In this document: positions 61,398 through 64,000 of the stretch, in pieces | How positions within the stretch are numbered: the stretch's first letter is position 1 | Layout of the letters: each line of letters starts with the position of its first letter | NCBI GenBank assembly: GCA_018398805.1 | Contig: JAGFBZ010000849.1 | Location: forward strand, 1-64,000 | Length of the DNA: 64,000 bases | Direction of reading: 5' to 3' | From: Hirundichthys speculiger | Taxonomy: Eukaryota > Chordata > Actinopteri > Beloniformes > Exocoetidae | Notes under the pieces: model-generated | Seen by the model: the letters and a program-made list of their open reading frames with translations, nothing else | The model's database searches: none | Told to the model about the DNA's origin: nothing | Program-made: the position numbers and the translations under genes

Positions 61398-62214
61398 GTA
61401 AATAAATCTTGACACATTCATATGTTGATTATTGTAATAGTCATAATATGATTACTGCCTCTTGGCAGACACAATTTTTTTTTCTTTTCTTTTTCCTGCT
61501 GGCACCAAAATATCTAAAGCCTGATTCGTGTCTGTGGGTAGCCGATATACACATAGGCTATGCATGGACCCCACGCCTGCTTTGGGCCTTAAATTGCATT
61601 GCTATTAGTGTCGTTCTGAAATCATGCCACCGTCCATTAGAGGGCAGTGCGGGTTCTTTTGGAGGAGCAAATAAAATACATCTTACGTGAGTTGGATAAA
61701 TGTTGCACATCAGTCATTTTTACAGACATTTAGCTATCGTTGAGCATGGATAGGGGCTGTTCGAGTGAAGCAAGTCACATTCATCTGGGCCTTTGCAGGC
61801 CTGGAATTTCTTGTAAGGTTGAAAAGTAATTTCAAATCCATTGCAACTGTTCAGGGGGTGATTTTTTTTTTTTTTTGTACTACATTAGATATAATTATGT
61901 AATCCAACAGAATCTATGGTAGTCAGCTAATTAAATAGTTGGAGGACATTTGACTGGCGATCAGTATAGCCAATGGCTATCTGTCATCATTCAACTTAGT
62001 ATTATATTGACTTCTGAGCTGTGAATAAAAACCTAACAGAGCGTAGTCATATATGCTGGGCTGCTGTTTATGCTCACTCCACTTTTCATCTAACCCTGTT
62101 TTCGTTCTGCCGTCCCACGACACACACACACACACCATTACCCATAAGGCCACCTTCTTAAAGGGGCCAAGCTGGCTCACAACATTTCTTCGCTGTGAGA
62201 GAACGTGCACAACA

Positions 62215-62323
62215 TCCTGTGAAGTTTCCGCGATTTTTTATTATATCATATATTTCTGAAAAATAATAATAACTAAAACTGCGGAACTTAAAGTGTGAAT
62301 TGGCAAGGGAACACTGTATGTGT
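62215..62323. mobile_element. end of a Tigger/pogo-like or mariner MITE
   Basis: The reverse complement starts TACAGTGTTCCCTTGCCAAT, and 'aaactgcggaactt' follows on the plus strand. This matches the CAGTGTTCCCTCG terminus of a widespread family with TA target sites. The opposite end was not located. Confidence 0.5.
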
Positions 62324-62520
62324 TAAGTGCCAGTTCACAACAAACTATAAGGTACATGTTATTACTAGAAAGCAAACAAGTTCCGTACAAGTCCATTTCA
62401 GTCCAATTATAATCTTATCATATTCAAGTGTAATCCAATTTTTTTAAAATCTATTTATAATTAATTGCAGTCAAGTTCATTATAGCCATAGTCATATATT
62501 TCTTAGGAAGCAGATTAGCA

Positions 62521-62705
62521 CTTTTTTTTTTTTGCACTAGTGGCTTTTATTGACAGAGAAGGAGGACAGGAAAGGGGGCAGAGAGAGAATGGGGAAGACA
62601 TGCAGCAGAGGGTCGCACTGGGCCGGGAGTCGAACCTGCAACCGCTGTGTTGAGGTCTGTAGCCTCTGTACATGGGCCGCCTGCTCTAACTACTGCCCTA
62701 ACCAG
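62521..62705 (-). mobile_element. tRNA-derived SINE, copy 2
   Basis: Same family as the copy at 46834-47021: both have 'gcactagtggc', 'ggggaagacatg' and a B box, here GTTCGACTCC on the minus strand. It ends in a T-run on the plus strand (A-tail on the minus strand) at 62521-62532. A clear target duplication was not found. Confidence 0.82.
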
Positions 62706-64000
62706 ACTTTCACAATGATTTTAAGGTATCCTCAACGTATGGATGTAACCTTGATGTTAAGCAGTTGTAATAGTCAACACAACTGAGTTAACAGTGAACA
62801 TGTGATGAGGATGAGCATGACTGTCATGTAAATCCCCTTTTCAGATACTAATGTAAAGATGGAGATGTGGTGCACAAGCCGCAGGAGTCACTTCCAGATT
62901 CTCTAGTACTTTTTTATTCCTGAGCTCCACTGTAAGAAAGATATCTTGAGGGAATTTTGTGCTGTGGCCCTGAGGTGCAAAAATACAACAACATTAGACA
63001 AAACATTATCAAACCAAAAACATGACCGATAAAAAAAAAAAAAGAAGAAAAACAAAAAAGAGAGAGAGAAAAGAAAGGAAATGAATAGAAAAGTAAAAAG
63101 AAAAAAGGAAAGCTTAACACACTTCAAATGAAACAAGAGAGAATGCAGAATATGTAACAGCAAAATGGTCAATACAAGGAAATAGGAAATATTGCAAAAT
63201 ACAAAAAAAACATAACTGTTAGCGCTCAAACAAAAATCTTTGTTTCTTAAATTAGAAAGCATTAAAAAAACAAGACTGGAAAAAAAAACTTTTATTTCTA
63301 ATTTTGTAATGTTTTGTTGGTGAATTTTATTTCATTTTTTCTAACGCTTTCTGAACAGTCATGGTTAATGGGTTTAATGTTCCTTGCTTCTTTGTTTTAG
63401 TATTATCTGATAAATCTTTTATTAGCTTTTAGTAGACCTTCCTCGTGCATTTCTCTAAATTTTGCTTCCCGTGTTTGCTTCCTCTACATTTATTCTTACT
63501 TCTGCTGATTACTCCTCTCTTTTGTTCTGTTCCTGAACAGACAGACGTGGATCTCATCAGTTATTACTCAGCCAGTACTCACTGGCTTTTGGTTTTCATT
63601 TCCCAGATTGCTGTTGTTCTTTTCCCCTTCAGTCCAGTTTTACTTTTTTTTCTTCTTTTCTGCTTCTTTGGATTACAACCACAGCAGGATTGTTGTTCAT
63701 TTTCTGTGGTCTTTTATGAAATATTGTTTTCCAAAAGGTTGCTGTGTTTTTGTTGTCAAAATTTTGCATTTGCTCAGGGACTGGGACTTTGTGTGTACAA
63801 TGTTTTGAGAAAAAACCTTTATGATTAAGACGGATAAGGATTAGTTAATGTGAGGTTTTGGCCGGTGCTGGTACCCAGTGGGTACCATTTTTGTGGTACT
63901 CAGGTTACACCTCGTTGCACTGTCACTAGTTTGGCGGAGGCTAAGCCTTTGATGATGTTCATTTTAGCCTAATAATTATACTTTGGTTTTTTCTACTTAT

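Larger units (their letters stand above)
61398..64000 (+). other. last visible inppl1 intron; terminal SAM exon beyond window
   Basis: No exon with the expected SDITEEDL continuation at phase 2 is found to base 64000. A stretch at about 61510-61690 ('taaagcctgattcgtgtctg') looks like a dispersed MITE, also hinted at 58647. A T-rich run at 63440-63720 is open in one frame but has no family similarity. Confidence 0.5.

Noticed and set aside
63541..63590. Possible terminal SAM exon of inppl1
   Set aside because: Reading frame and residues do not fit the expected phase-2 continuation (SDIT.EDL), and no further SAM residues follow.
63445..63828. 127-residue hydrophobic plus-strand frame
   Set aside because: T-rich low-complexity sequence in the presumed last intron of inppl1; no splice sites or family match, and the superficial 'TDVDLIS' does not continue the SAM domain.

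Overview
The window is nuclear DNA from a ray-finned fish, probably a spiny-rayed teleost. Genes have many short exons with GT-AG introns, and the spaces between them hold typical teleost repeats: Tc1/mariner, hAT MITEs, tRNA-derived SINEs, Penelope-like and non-LTR elements. There is no operon structure, CRISPR array or rRNA.

Layout. (1) 878-4223, minus: a C17orf58-type (UPF0450) secreted-protein gene, cut by the left edge and carrying an apparent frameshift. (2) 6120-8508, minus: stard10, a complete six-exon START-domain lipid-transfer gene with one GC-AG intron. (3) 8.7-14.4 kb: repeats, then the presumed rab6 3' UTR. (4) 14415-23609, minus: a rab6-family GTPase with two duplicated exon pairs, which could give four isoforms. 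(5) 24701-29690, minus: a cone-type (arr3-like) arrestin with a non-coding first exon and a TATA box. (6) 30.2-37.2 kb: a long spacer with one dead non-LTR reverse-transcriptase fragment. (7) 37237-61397 and beyond, plus: inppl1 (SHIP2), with SH2, inositol 5-phosphatase, NPxY and the start of a SAM domain. Its last exon lies past the right edge, and exon 12 has a one-base frameshift.

The genes do not form one pathway. Rab6 (Golgi traffic), Stard10 (phospholipid transfer) and SHIP2 (PI(3,4,5)P3 5-phosphatase) all act at membranes, and the arrestin quenches cone opsin signalling. Their adjacency reflects old vertebrate synteny. As I recall the human map, STARD10, INPPL1 and RAB6A lie on 11q13 and ARR3 and RAB41 on Xq13.

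Most notable: two tandem exon duplications in one small GTPase gene, one of them pairing RAB6A-like and RAB6B-like C-terminal G-domain exons; a perfect 40-bp-arm palindrome in a rab6 intron; and a nested transposon (Tc1 inside Tc1, with LINE pieces inside that) in inppl1 intron 24. I found no convincing undescribed multi-gene system. Exon boundaries were read by eye from splice motifs, phase and remembered family sequences, so terminal exons and UTRs are the least certain.
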